This document shows positions 35,616 through 44,022 of a stretch of DNA of 64,000 bases, in pieces. The stretch is from Acidobacteriota bacterium (lineage in GTDB: Bacteria; Acidobacteriota; Holophagae; Acanthopleuribacterales; Acanthopleuribacteraceae), in the NCBI GenBank assembly GCA_020439745.1, contig JAGQSC010000035.1, positions 62,001-126,000 of the forward strand, read 5' to 3'. The first letter of the stretch is position 1. Every line of letters starts with the position of its first letter. A program made the position numbers and the translations under genes. The notes under the pieces are model-generated. The model did not search any database. It worked only from the letters and a program-made list of their open reading frames with translations, and had not been told where the DNA came from.

Positions 35616-36989
35616 TTATTCGTGGATGTGTTCGTCGCTGAACGTCACATCTGTTTCTGCGCACATGTAGGCAAAAGTGGCAAAAGCAGCCACACTTTGG
35701 CTGAGCGCTTTTGGGTCCACCTTGTCCAGCGTGTCGTCAGCTGTGTGATGGTAATCAAAGTAGTCGGTACCGTCTTGTATGAGTGATACGACGGGCAAAC
35801 CCAGTTCCATCATGGGCCGCAAATCGGGTCCGCCATACGAATTGTTGTCGCCCATATCAACGCCAAGCGGTTTGAGGGCTTCGGCCACCTGATGCATAAA
35901 GGGAAGTGCTTTTTCACGAACGGCCGTGGTGAAGTGCCATACTGGACCTGCGCCAAAATCTGATTCGGCAGCGATCATGTGCCGATTCAATTCGGACTCA
36001 TGCTGGGCCGCATAAGCCTTGGCGCCCCAAAGGCCCTGTTCCTCATTGGCAAAAAGGACCACTCGAATCGTGCGTCGGGGCCGTTCACGCATGTTGGAGA
36101 TAAGACGTCCCACTTCGGTCACAATCGCGACGCCTGCTCCGTCATCCAAGGCTCCAGTCCCTAGGTCCCAAGAGTCCAGGTGAGCGCCCAGAAGCACCAA
36201 CTCCTCGGGCACTTCGCGGCCCTTAATTTCGCCAATGACATTGAAGGAAGAAAACATCGGGCCTTTTCTGGCCGACAAGAACAGGCGAAGGGTGACCGGA
36301 CCCCGTTTCAAGGCCAATTGAAGCTGATTGGCATCAGGATTTGAAAGAGCCGCGGCGGGAATCTGTTCGGTATCTTCGTCATAGCGTTGCAGTCCTGTGT
36401 GAGGAAACCGGTGACTATCGGTGCCTATGGAGCGGATCAACACAGCCAGGGCCCCCTTGCGGGCGGCCTCTGAAGCACCAGAGCGTCTGACTACCACTGC
36501 TTTTCCATAGCCCCGACCGGTATTGGACCTTTCCATGGCTTGATTGATAAAGACGATCTTGCCACTGACTTCCAAGGGGTCCGCACTTTTCAACGCATCC
36601 AGATTCTCAAAGGACACGACCTGTGCGGTGACGCCGTCATCCAACGTGGCCACAGAAGTACCCAATGCGGTAACCGCGAGTGGCTGGGGAAAGGGGTCCA
36701 CGATTTCACAAGTCGCTTCGCCTCGAATCCAGCTGGGATACTGGGCTTGCTCCAACCACACTTCGTCAAAGCCTAGTTCTTCAAATTTGTGCTTAGCCCA
36801 TTGGACACCGCGTAAATCATGGGACGTTCCGGCCATGCGTGGACCGACCTCAACCGTTAAGGACTCGAGAATGTCGAAGGCTCGATTGTGGTGGAGGGCC
36901 TGTTGTTGAAGCAATTCCAGCCGTGACATAGCAGGAGCCTTGAGTACTCCGTCGTCTCCCAACATCCACATGATGCACACGAAAATCAT
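35616..36989 (-). CDS. M28 family metallopeptidase with PA-like insert
   Basis: A 457-residue zinc exopeptidase of the aminopeptidase/carboxypeptidase Q group. The co-catalytic metal ligands are visible: His and Asp in 'GAHLDSWD', Asp in 'GALDDGAG', Glu-Glu in 'FANEEQGLWG', Asp in 'AAESDFG' and His in 'DYHHTADD'. A PA-like insert lies before the catalytic core ('GKIVFINQ', 'GALAVLIRS', about residues 140-240). The N-terminus 'MIFVCIMWML' is short and hydrophobic, so export is likely but not certain. AAGGAG lies 8 nt before the ATG at 36989. It is upstream of blaI on the same strand, but the strong blaI promoter between them suggests separate expression. Confidence 0.92.
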   Translation of the reverse strand: MIFVCIMWMLGDDGVLKAPAMSRLELLQQQALHHNRAFDILESLTVEVGPRMAGTSHDLRGVQWAKHKFEELGFDEVWLEQAQYPSWIRGEATCEIVDPFPQPLAVTALGTSVATLDDGVTAQVVSFENLDALKSADPLEVSGKIVFINQAMERSNTGRGYGKAVVVRRSGASEAARKGALAVLIRSIGTDSHRFPHTGLQRYDEDTEQIPAAALSNPDANQLQLALKRGPVTLRLFLSARKGPMFSSFNVIGEIKGREVPEELVLLGAHLDSWDLGTGALDDGAGVAIVTEVGRLISNMRERPRRTIRVVLFANEEQGLWGAKAYAAQHESELNRHMIAAESDFGAGPVWHFTTAVREKALPFMHQVAEALKPLGVDMGDNNSYGGPDLRPMMELGLPVVSLIQDGTDYFDYHHTADDTLDKVDPKALSQSVAAFATFAYMCAETDVTFSDEHIHE

Positions 36990-37171
36990 TTTTGAAGCTC
37001 CTTGGCGGTGGTCTCAAATTCTGGCACAAATGAGTTCCAAGTGGTTCACAATGTTCGTTCTAAAGGTTTTTTTGGTGCAGGCCGACACAAGTAATAGGAC
37101 TCTGGCATTGTGACGCGGAGCCGCATCTGATTAAATACGCATAATCATTCCGATCAAATGGACATCTGATC

Positions 37172-37966
37172 ATGCAAACAAACAACCGCATACTGATTGT
37201 CGATGACAATCGCGCCATTCACGAGGATTTTATTAAGATTCTCGATGTGGATGACGAGAACGATACGTTTGATGCATTGGCTCAGGAGCTGTTTGCCGAC
37301 CTAAAGGATAGCGACAGCTTCATATCGGAAAAACCCAAGTACCAACTGGACCACGCCTACCAGGGTGAAGAGGCCTTGAAAATGGTGGCGGCCGCAGAAA
37401 AAGACAACATGCCATACGCGCTCTTGTTTATGGATGTGCGTATGCCTCCGGGTTGGGATGGCATTGAGACCATCAAGCGTATTTGGGATACCTACCCCAA
37501 TGTGGAAGTGGTCATTTGCACGGCCTATTCAGATTATTCATGGGAGGAAATCCTCAAAAAGGTGGGTACCACCGATCAATTGATGTTCTTGCGCAAACCT
37601 TTTGACGTGATCTCGGTGAAACAGATGGCGTTGGCGTTGACCAAGAAATGGAATCTGGGGGAACAAAACCGTTCCTACGTCAATCAACTGGAATCACGCG
37701 TTGCTGAACGCACCAAGGATTTGACCCAGAAGATCGATGAGCTGGAAAAGGCAATGGCCGAGATTCGTCAGTTACAGGGCATCCTGCCCATGTGTATCTA
37801 TTGCCACAAGATCCGTGATGACGAGAATTTTTGGCAACGCGTGGATGATTACATCCAGAACCACACGATTGCAAATATCAGCCACAGTGTCTGTCCCCAT
37901 TGTTACGACCACGTGATGGCGGAAATGCTGCACGAAATCAAGATGGAGCAAGAAGGTAAGTCCTGA
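37172..37966 (+). CDS. Response regulator with C-terminal cysteine/histidine output domain
   Basis: A 264-residue protein with an N-terminal receiver ('RILIVDDNRAIHEDF', phospho-acceptor Asp in 'LLFMDVRMPPGWDG', Thr-Ala in 'VICTAYSD', Lys in 'FLRKPFDV'). Between strands 1 and 2 it has an unusually long insertion rich in acidic residues (about residues 25-55). A coiled coil ('LESRVAERTKDLTQKIDELEKAM') links to a C-terminal module 'LPMCIYCHKIRDDENFWQRVDDYI' (cut here) with a second pair in 'VCPHCYDH'. This CxxC...CPxC pattern is common at the end of response regulators and sensor proteins, and may bind metal; its function is not established. The 2H phosphoesterase gene begins at the base after its stop. 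Confidence 0.9.
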   Translation: MQTNNRILIVDDNRAIHEDFIKILDVDDENDTFDALAQELFADLKDSDSFISEKPKYQLDHAYQGEEALKMVAAAEKDNMPYALLFMDVRMPPGWDGIETIKRIWDTYPNVEVVICTAYSDYSWEEILKKVGTTDQLMFLRKPFDVISVKQMALALTKKWNLGEQNRSYVNQLESRVAERTKDLTQKIDELEKAMAEIRQLQGILPMCIYCHKIRDDENFWQRVDDYIQNHTIANISHSVCPHCYDHVMAEMLHEIKMEQEGKS

Positions 37967-38479
37967 GTGACTCACGCAATTTGGCTGATTCCAGATGATG
38001 AGTCACTGGCATCGATCAGCCGATTGGTGGCTCGCTGCTCGAGGTTCTTTGGCACTGCACCACTGAAGCCGCATCTCACCTTGCTGAGCCGATTGGGCAT
38101 CACCGATGAAAAGGTCCTGCAGCTCAAAGCCGAACGATTAGCTACGAAACTGACTCCGTTTGAAATGCAGGTTTTGGGCCTGGGGTTTCGCGCCTATATG
38201 TACCAGGCTTTTTATGTCCAATTGGAACCCAATGCGGGTTTCCAATCGGCGAGAGAACGCGCTCTTCAGGCCTATGATGTGCCTGAACGCCAATCCTTTC
38301 CCCATATTTCCCTGGCCTATGGCGACATGCCAGACGATGCAAAACGGGAGTTTCAACCCGTCATTGAACCGGACCTTCCAGAATTCATTCGGTTTGACCG
38401 GCTACAACTGGTACGACTGCAAGACCCCTATCCCGAATGGCGCGTCCTTTGGGAAAAAAACCTCAAACGAACCCCTTAA
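37967..38479 (+). CDS. 2H phosphoesterase family protein
   Basis: A 170-residue member of the 2H superfamily (cyclic phosphodiesterase / 2'-5' RNA ligase-like), recognised from two H-x-(T/S)-x motifs: 'KPHLTLL' (about residue 36) and 'FPHISLAYG' (about residue 107). These enzymes hydrolyse 2',3'-cyclic phosphates or related bonds in RNA or nucleotides; the substrate here is unknown. The GTG at 37967 immediately follows the TGA of the response regulator, with AAGG about 11 nt upstream, so the genes are coupled. The end overlaps the convergent rseP gene by 4 bp. Confidence 0.88.
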   Translation: MTHAIWLIPDDESLASISRLVARCSRFFGTAPLKPHLTLLSRLGITDEKVLQLKAERLATKLTPFEMQVLGLGFRAYMYQAFYVQLEPNAGFQSARERALQAYDVPERQSFPHISLAYGDMPDDAKREFQPVIEPDLPEFIRFDRLQLVRLQDPYPEWRVLWEKNLKRTP

Positions 38480-39804
38480 CCAGGGTTTCTCAGGACAAAC
38501 TCTTTAATAGTGTCGCTAACCAGGACCGTTCCCATCAGCCCGACCAAGAAGATGAAACCCACCATTTTGATGTTTTGCTTCATATCAAAGGAAAGATCGC
38601 GGCGGGCAACCCATTCGACCATGATGACCAGAATCTCTCCACCATCCAAGACAGGGATTGGCAATAGGTTGGCGATCGCTAGATTCAGAGACAAGATTGC
38701 CATCAACAGTACAAAAGGCCAAAAGCCCTGTTCTAGCTCTTCTTTCGCAATTCGGGAAATGGAGACGGGGCTGTTCAGTGCCTTAACCGACAGTTTCATG
38801 GAAACCAGACGGTTTATGGTTCGGAAAATGTAAGTTGAGAAAAAAACGCAGCGTTCCCATGCGGATGCGGTCGCTTCTGGCCAAGTTCTGTACAGAACCT
38901 GACTTTCGTACCCATAGGATATGCCGATCATGCGACTTCCATCTTCGAGTTCTTTCAAAGGTACCTTGAAGTCCATCAACACACCGTCACGTTCGATTCT
39001 CAAAAGGCGTGTGTCGCCATCGCCATGTTGAATCAGTTGGCTGATGACATTGAAATCACTCGTGTTCACGATGAATGCCGGCGTCTCATCGATGGCAACA
39101 ATGATGTCGTCCGGCATCAATCCCACTTCTTCGGCAGGGTAACCAGAAACAACCCTGGCTATTCGAGATCTGAAGGCCTGCCGAAACTGAATCTTGCCGA
39201 TGCCTTCAATTTCGTCGGTATCACAGACATAGGCCAAATCACGGGTTTCTCCGTTTCTTTCTACTCGGAGTCTGATGGTTTCACCTGGTGAGAGCACAAT
39301 GTCATGTAGGAGGCGCTCCCTGTCGACTACGGGTTGACCTTGTAGGTGCGTGATGCGATCACCTGTCTGGAGACCCGCCTGTGCTTCTGGACTGTCTGGC
39401 GCCACCCATCCCACCGTAAATGGTTCCCCATAGGGTTTGGGTATGTAATCAGGTTGGTGTTGCAACAAAACAAACAAACCAAAAGCAAGAAAGAAATTAA
39501 AGGCCGGTCCCATGAGCAAGACCACAAGTCTTGCGTACTTGGGTTTGTTAAGGAAATGATCCGGATCATGGGGTATGTCGTTGTGATAAAGACTCTCACC
39601 CATGAAATTGACATAACCCCCAAGGGGCAACAAATTGAACCGGTACTCCGTGTTGCCGTAACGAAAAGAGGCGAGTTTCTTGCCAAACCCAAAAGCAAAC
39701 TCATACACTCGCATGCCAAAGAATTTGGCCGCCAGAAAATGCCCCATTTCGTGAATCACGACCATGGGGATCAGGAGTAGGAGGAGGGCGAAGATTTGAC
39801 TCAA
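38476..39804 (-). CDS. rseP: RseP-type site-2 protease (M50)
   Basis: Intramembrane zinc protease of the RseP family, which cuts anti-sigma factors in the envelope stress response and clears signal peptides. The active site is 'VVIHEMGHFLAAK' (HExxH) with the partner Asp in 'NLLPIPVLDGGEI'. Two PDZ domains lie between ('DSPEAQAGLQTGDRITHL' and 'YPAEEVGLMPDDIIVAI'). Four or so transmembrane helices are visible, and 'FVFLVGLMGTVLVSD'-like hydrophobicity ends the protein. The TTG at 39804 (442 residues) has AAGGA 6-7 nt upstream, better than the GTG at 39834. dxr, bamA or other usual neighbours are not present. Confidence 0.94.
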   Translation of the reverse strand: MSQIFALLLLLIPMVVIHEMGHFLAAKFFGMRVYEFAFGFGKKLASFRYGNTEYRFNLLPLGGYVNFMGESLYHNDIPHDPDHFLNKPKYARLVVLLMGPAFNFFLAFGLFVLLQHQPDYIPKPYGEPFTVGWVAPDSPEAQAGLQTGDRITHLQGQPVVDRERLLHDIVLSPGETIRLRVERNGETRDLAYVCDTDEIEGIGKIQFRQAFRSRIARVVSGYPAEEVGLMPDDIIVAIDETPAFIVNTSDFNVISQLIQHGDGDTRLLRIERDGVLMDFKVPLKELEDGSRMIGISYGYESQVLYRTWPEATASAWERCVFFSTYIFRTINRLVSMKLSVKALNSPVSISRIAKEELEQGFWPFVLLMAILSLNLAIANLLPIPVLDGGEILVIMVEWVARRDLSFDMKQNIKMVGFIFLVGLMGTVLVSDTIKEFVLRNPG

Positions 39805-39855
39805 AACAATCCTTCTACGGCAAAAGCCGACCACAAGTTCATCAGATTATAGCCC

Positions 39856-39937
39856 GGATGCCAGATGCCAGATGCCGGATGCCAGATGCCAGATGCCAGT
39901 GTTCAGAGGTCAGAGGTCAGAGAATAGAAGTCAGACC
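39856..39937. repeat. Heptamer tandem repeat array
   Basis: About eleven units of period 7. Six are (A/G)GATGCC (39856-39897); then come AGTGTTC and four units of AGAGGTC type, ending in AGACC. A smaller heptamer run, TGGAATC TGGAATC, occurs at 71-84 near the left end of the window. Confidence 0.85.
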
Positions 39938-39943
39938 AAACAG

Positions 39944-40317
39944 GTCCCGCAGGGACCCAGGTAACGTAGCGCGGCGCGTGAGCGCCGGGTAGTGAATAAG
40001 AATCAGCATGAGTCCCGTAAGGACGGTGTTTATGTTTCGCTCCTTCGGTCAAACCAAACCGCGAAAGCCGCCAAACAAGGACGCTAAAGACGCGAAAAGG
40101 GGATGGCCTTCAATCCCGGAGGGATTGCGGGTCGTAGCCAGTGGTTGGACCGCGGCACGCGGGCCTACCCCTGGAACCAGAGCGCCCAGACCCAAGAACC
40201 CCATCGGGGTTCCGCATTGACCATGGGGCAATTTGAAGGAGTGGCACCTTAGTGCGGCGCGGGAGTGCCGAGTAGACCTGAAAGACAGCTTGAGTCCAGT
40301 CGGAACCGCATCTATGT
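39944..40317. repeat. Palindrome-rich interspersed repeat with two related copies
   Basis: Copy 1 (39966-40035) and copy 2 (40249-40317) align at roughly 70% over their length, sharing TAG-GCGGCGCG..AG.GCCG.GTAG and later TGAGTCC. Copy 1 has a perfect hairpin CGGCGC-GTGA-GCGCCG (39972-39987). The interval holds further short palindromes such as GTCCCGCAGGGAC (starting near 39943) and TCAATCCCGGAGGGATTG (starting near 40110). No transposase is present. The origin is unknown. Confidence 0.75.
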
Positions 40318-40513
40318 ATCCTCCGATTCCGTCTGCTTAATATTTTCAAGGGGCTCAAGAGAGATTTGGCTGTTCCGAGCTTTTCAGAAATGCCCAAATG
40401 TGTCGTCGCCTCAAAATACTATGGCAACCCTTGGAATCATAGTGTGGTTTGAGTGGATTACAAGTCCGTCGAATCCCCGGATGAACGCGATATTTTAACT
40501 ATGCAGGCAAATG

Positions 40514-40552
40514 AGTTAAACTTAACTTTAATTATCCTGTTTGCAAGCAAAC
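40514..40552. promoter_or_regulatory. Two 14-bp palindromes in the TSP3 gene leader
   Basis: AGTTAA-AC-TTAACT (40514-40527) and GTTTGC-AA-GCAAAC (40539-40552) lie just upstream of the GGAGG (40561) and GTG start. They may be operators or leader structures. I could not assign a convincing promoter. Confidence 0.4.
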
Positions 40553-40570
40553 CTCGAATTGGAGGCCACT

Positions 40571-43042
40571 GTGAAGAAACTGATGATCGTTGCCGGTTTT
40601 TTGGCCGCGTCCGTATCATGTTGGGCGCAATGGTTGGTGGTGACCGATTCGGCGGCTAATGCAAGCCGCGTTGAAGATGTGTTGATTGCCCTGTTGGAGC
40701 CCTATACCATCATGGACCCTGCCTCCGCAGGTAACCTCACGGTTCCTGAGTTAGCCGCATACAGTTATTTATATGTGGTTTCCAGCGACATGGCGGGACC
40801 CTGGTCATCTACGTCTTTTCAAAGCAGTTTGAACAGTGGCGCCCTGTCTTCATGGCTATTTGCCGGAGGTGTGGCGTGTCTGCAAATGGGAAGTACAGAA
40901 CCACTGGTTCACACGGCACCTGACTCGCTTCGCTTTCATCCCTCCACCAACGGATCGGGTATCGACACCAATGTGGTGGTATTCGACGATCTGGACCATG
41001 AGCTCGTTCTAGGTACCTTTGGTGGTGTGGTGCTTGATGACACATATATCGTGGGCTATGGGCCCAGCATGTTTGGTCAGCTGTCGCCTCCAAGCGGCGG
41101 GTACGCCAATTCTGGCGGTGTAAATTTGGGGACCATGCCTTCGAGCTTTCAGTTCAACATCATTGGGACCACGCCCGATTCGGGTAGTTCTGGGGCCACC
41201 GCGGCCATGGTCGAGTATGTGTTTGGCCAGGGTTATATCTTGGCCAGTGCCATCAATGCCGACACCGCGCTTTTCAACGTGACCAATGCAGAACTGTTCA
41301 CCATGAACACAATCCAATACCTCATTGGTATTCGACCGAACTTTCCTTGGTTTGTCTGTGGCACCCCGGGTCCCGACGCTGACGGCGATGATTGGGCGGA
41401 TATTTGCGACAACTGTCCCACCGTGTTTAATCCCGCGCAGATCGATACCGATGGAGATGGCATTGGTGATGCCTGTAACGATGGGATCGATGCCGATGGG
41501 GATGAATACGCAGACGCCTTGGACAATTGCCCGGCGAACTTCAATCCCGACCAAACCGATACCGATGGCGACATGATTGGTGATGCGTGCAACAGCGCCG
41601 TGGATGCCGATGGCGATGAATATGCCGATGGACTGGATAACTGTCCTGCTATTTACAATCCGCTTCAGATCGATACCGACGGCGATATGATCGGCGATGC
41701 CTGTAACGATGCGGTGGATGCGGACGGCGATGAGTATGCAGACGGATTGGATGTATGCCCCGCTTTGTTCAACCCGGCGCAGATCGATACTGACGGGGAC
41801 ATGATTGGTGATCTGTGCAACGACGCGGTGGATATGGATGGCGACGAGTACGCAGACACGCTGGACAATTGCCCGTTGATTTATAACCCCGACCAAACCG
41901 ACACCGATGGAGACATGATCGGCGATGCCTGTAACGATGCCATGGACATGGATGGCGACGAATACGCCGATGGCTTGGACAACTGCCCGATGGTGTTTAA
42001 TCCCGACCAAACCGATACAGACGGCGACATGATCGGAGACGCGTGCAATGATGCCGTCGACATGGATGGCGACGAGTACGCGGATGGATTGGATAACTGT
42101 CCGATGGTGTTCAATCCGGATCAGACCGATACGGACGGGGACATGATCGGAGACGCCTGCAATGATGCCGTCGACATGGATGGCGATGAGTACGCGGATG
42201 GATTGGATAACTGTCCAGCCGTGTTCAATCCCGATCAAGCGGACACCGATGGGGACATGATTGGAGACGCCTGCAACGATGCCATGGATATGGACGGAGA
42301 TGAGTACGCGGATGGATTGGATAATTGTCCCGCCGTATTCAATCCCGACCAAATGGATACCGATGGGGACATGATCGGAGACGCCTGCAACGATGCCATG
42401 GACATGGACGGAGACGAGTACGCGGATGGATTGGATAATTGCCCCGCTGTGTTCAATCCCGATCAAGCGGACACCGATGGGGACATGATCGGAGACGCGT
42501 GCAACGACGCCATGGACATGGATGGTGATGAGTATGCGGATGGATTAGACAACTGCCCCGCTGTGTTCAATCCCGATCAAACGGACACCGACGGGGACAT
42601 GATTGGTGATGCCTGTAACGACGCCATGGATATGGATGGCGATGAATATGCTGATGGTCTGGACAACTGCCCGATGTTGTTTAACCCGGGCCAGGAAGAC
42701 ACCGATGGTGACATGATTGGTGATGTCTGCAATAGCGCCGTGGATGCCGATGGCGATAACTACGCGGACGGATTGGATAACTGCCCCACGTTCTTCAACC
42801 CGGAACAGCGCGATAGCGATGGTGATGGCATTGGCGATATGTGCAACGACGCCATAGACTGTGACGGTGATGAGATTGCCGATGGTCTGGATAACTGCCC
42901 GGAGGTATTCAATCCACGACAAGAAGACACCGATGGCGACGGTATCGGCGATGCCTGTAACGACCCCTGGTTCTTCCCAATCCTACCCCTGTGGCCTGAA
43001 TCGCTTGACGTGAAGGGCCTGGTAGACGGATTCTGCCCTTGA
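40571..43042 (+). CDS. Exported protein with 14 thrombospondin type 3-like repeats
   Basis: An 823-residue protein. The signal peptide is '[20 protein letters not shown]'. Residues about 21-268 form an unrecognised globular domain with no catalytic motif that I can name. From about residue 269, fourteen 38-residue repeats of the type '[15 protein letters not shown]' + '[21 protein letters not shown]' follow, each with a DxDGDxxxD calcium-binding core and a CP...C pair; this is the thrombospondin type 3 pattern. The tail '[17 protein letters not shown]' has no anchor or LPXTG. Such repeats bind many Ca ions and stiffen surface proteins. The GTG at 40571 has GGAGG 5 nt upstream. Repeats 6-11 are nearly identical in DNA. 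Confidence 0.92.
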   Translation: MKKLMIVAGFLAASVSCWAQWLVVTDSAANASRVEDVLIALLEPYTIMDPASAGNLTVPELAAYSYLYVVSSDMAGPWSSTSFQSSLNSGALSSWLFAGGVACLQMGSTEPLVHTAPDSLRFHPSTNGSGIDTNVVVFDDLDHELVLGTFGGVVLDDTYIVGYGPSMFGQLSPPSGGYANSGGVNLGTMPSSFQFNIIGTTPDSGSSGATAAMVEYVFGQGYILASAINADTALFNVTNAELFTMNTIQYLIGIRPNFPWFVCGTPGPDADGDDWADICDNCPTVFNPAQIDTDGDGIGDACNDGIDADGDEYADALDNCPANFNPDQTDTDGDMIGDACNSAVDADGDEYADGLDNCPAIYNPLQIDTDGDMIGDACNDAVDADGDEYADGLDVCPALFNPAQIDTDGDMIGDLCNDAVDMDGDEYADTLDNCPLIYNPDQTDTDGDMIGDACNDAMDMDGDEYADGLDNCPMVFNPDQTDTDGDMIGDACNDAVDMDGDEYADGLDNCPMVFNPDQTDTDGDMIGDACNDAVDMDGDEYADGLDNCPAVFNPDQADTDGDMIGDACNDAMDMDGDEYADGLDNCPAVFNPDQMDTDGDMIGDACNDAMDMDGDEYADGLDNCPAVFNPDQADTDGDMIGDACNDAMDMDGDEYADGLDNCPAVFNPDQTDTDGDMIGDACNDAMDMDGDEYADGLDNCPMLFNPGQEDTDGDMIGDVCNSAVDADGDNYADGLDNCPTFFNPEQRDSDGDGIGDMCNDAIDCDGDEIADGLDNCPEVFNPRQEDTDGDGIGDACNDPWFFPILPLWPESLDVKGLVDGFCP
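41375..42970 (+). repeat. 114-bp tandem repeat array (14 units) encoding TSP3-like repeats
   Basis: Fourteen in-frame units of 114 bp. Outer units diverge; units 6-11 differ at only a few bases, suggesting recent expansion or gene conversion. Confidence 0.9.
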
Positions 43043-43050
43043 ACAGAAAA

Positions 43051-43065
43051 TGACGCAATGCGTCA
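43051..43065. promoter_or_regulatory. phaR upstream operator 1
   Basis: Perfect palindrome TGACGCA-A-TGCGTCA, 8 bp upstream of the -35 box of the phaR promoter. An identical copy lies downstream of the promoter. Confidence 0.75.
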
Positions 43066-43073
43066 AAAATATC

Positions 43074-43102
43074 TTGACTCCTATGCCGCAGCGCGTTATG
43101 TT
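43074..43102 (+). promoter_or_regulatory. Promoter of the phaR-phasin operon
   Basis: TTGACT (43074-43079), a 17-bp spacer and TATGTT (43097-43102). It sits between two identical palindromic operators. Confidence 0.65.
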
Positions 43103-43115
43103 TCCTAGTGAGAGA

Positions 43116-43130
43116 TGACGCAATGCGTCA
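43116..43130. promoter_or_regulatory. phaR upstream operator 2
   Basis: Second exact copy of TGACGCAATGCGTCA, 13 bp downstream of the -10 box and 26 bp before the phaR start. Its centre is 65 bp from operator 1, about six helical turns. Confidence 0.75.
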
Positions 43131-43156
43131 ATCGTGCCCAGGAAAGGAACGACAAC

Positions 43157-43576
43157 ATGGCTCGTCTGATTAAGAGATATGGAAGCAGGAAGCTCTACGA
43201 TACCGAAGAGAGCCGCTATATATCACTGTCGGAACTCGCGGCGATCATTCGCGACGGGGAAGAAGTTCACGTTGTCGACAACGCCTCTGCAGAAGACGTG
43301 ACCACGGTTACGTTGTCACAAGTGATTTCAGATGAGGGGCGACGCGGCGAAAGCTTCCTTTCCAAGGATCTCTTGCACGATCTCATCAGAGCTGGTGAAA
43401 GTGCGGTATCCAATGGTGTGAGACAGATTCAAGAGGGTGTGGATCGATTCGTGAAACGGTCGCTGGACAAGGTAGGACCTATCCGGCAGGCCCGCGAAGA
43501 AATGAACATCCTGAAGCAAAGAATCTCCGAATTGGAACAGGCCTTGACCCACCTCGAAAGCAAGGACAAAGAGTGA
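43157..43576 (+). CDS. phaR: PHA synthesis repressor PhaR
   Basis: PhaR senses polyhydroxyalkanoate granules: it binds PHA, and when granules are absent it represses phasin genes and often its own. The 139-residue protein has the strongly conserved N-terminal DNA-binding domain 'LIKRYGSRKLYDTEESRYISLSEL' (cut: residues 3-26) and 'VTLSQVISDEG', followed by a helical accumulation domain and a coiled coil ('REEMNILKQRISELEQAL'). The ATG at 43157 has AAAGGAA 7-11 nt upstream; the longer open frame has no support. Two identical palindromes around its promoter suggest autoregulation. The first phasin starts 20 bp after the stop, probably in the same operon. Confidence 0.95.
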   Translation: MARLIKRYGSRKLYDTEESRYISLSELAAIIRDGEEVHVVDNASAEDVTTVTLSQVISDEGRRGESFLSKDLLHDLIRAGESAVSNGVRQIQEGVDRFVKRSLDKVGPIRQAREEMNILKQRISELEQALTHLESKDKE

Positions 43577-43596
43577 AGCGGTACAAGGAGCTAAAC

Positions 43597-43968
43597 ATGA
43601 CGAACATACAAAGTGGCGTAAGAGCTATGGGTAGTGAAGTATTAGGAGTGGGTCGCAATATCTGGCTGGCAGGCCTCGGTGTTGTGGCTGTTGTCGGAGA
43701 AGAAACCAAAGAAAAATTCGGTTCGCTGGTCAAAAAGGGCCAAGCGTATAGCGACACTCAAGCGGACAGAGTCAAAAGCGTCAAGTCTTGGGTTGGCGAT
43801 ATGGAAAAGCGTGCGGCTTCCACCGGTGACAAAGTGGAAGGCATCATCCAAAAACGCGTCGAATCTGGCTTACACATGATGGGTATTCCCACACGTGATG
43901 AGATCAAATTGTTGATCGACCGCGTAGAGCGCCTGTCGGAACAGGTTGCTGAACTTAACAAACAATAA
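43597..43968 (+). CDS. Phasin family protein (short form)
   Basis: A 123-residue granule-associated protein. The diagnostic segment is 'VGRNIWLAGLGVVAVVGEETKEKFGSLVKKG', shared with the next gene and with PhaI/PhaF-type phasins of pseudomonads. A helical amphipathic stretch and a C-terminal 'MGIPTRDEIKLLIDRVERLSEQVAELN' coiled coil follow. Phasins coat PHA granules and set their size and number. The ATG at 43597 has AAGGAG 6 nt upstream; the GTG at 43573 is not supported. A hairpin between this gene and the next may reduce read-through. Confidence 0.92.
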   Translation: MTNIQSGVRAMGSEVLGVGRNIWLAGLGVVAVVGEETKEKFGSLVKKGQAYSDTQADRVKSVKSWVGDMEKRAASTGDKVEGIIQKRVESGLHMMGIPTRDEIKLLIDRVERLSEQVAELNKQ

Positions 43969-43974
43969 GATGCA

Positions 43975-43992
43975 GGAGCGCAACGGCGCTCC
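43975..43992 (+). terminator. Intercistronic hairpin between the two phasin genes
   Basis: Perfect stem GGAGCGC/GCGCTCC with loop AACG. Only a weak T-rich tail (TTGCTT) follows, so it may be a leaky terminator or an mRNA stabiliser. Confidence 0.5.
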
Positions 43993-44022
43993 TTGCTTCC
44001 AAACCATTTAAAGAGGTGACCC

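Larger units (their letters stand above)
39805..40570. other. Non-coding repeat island between rseP and the TSP3 gene
   Basis: About 770 bp without a convincing gene. It holds a heptamer array (39856-39937), a palindrome-rich stretch with two diverged copies of a 70-bp unit (39966-40035 and 40249-40317), and leader palindromes near 40514-40552. The open frames in it have repeat-derived composition and no SD. Confidence 0.7.

Noticed and set aside
39856-39937. Possible CRISPR array
   Set aside because: Repeats are 7 bp with no spacers and no cas genes are present.
40008-40231. Small open frames on both strands in the repeat island
   Set aside because: They follow palindromic repeat DNA, lack an SD and have Pro/Gly/Arg-rich composition typical of non-coding GC-rich repeats.
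39944-40317. Insertion sequence remnant
   Set aside because: No transposase fragment or target-site duplication was found; the two related copies are direct, diverged repeats.
41009-42466. 485-residue open frame on the minus strand through the TSP3 repeats, plus several shorter antisense frames
   Set aside because: It is created by the 114-bp repeats read backwards, has low-complexity Ile/Val/His repeats, no SD and overlaps a well-supported exported protein gene.
41375-42970. Regular 114-bp repeat as a CRISPR or integron array
   Set aside because: The repeats are in frame within one exported protein and encode Ca-binding motifs.
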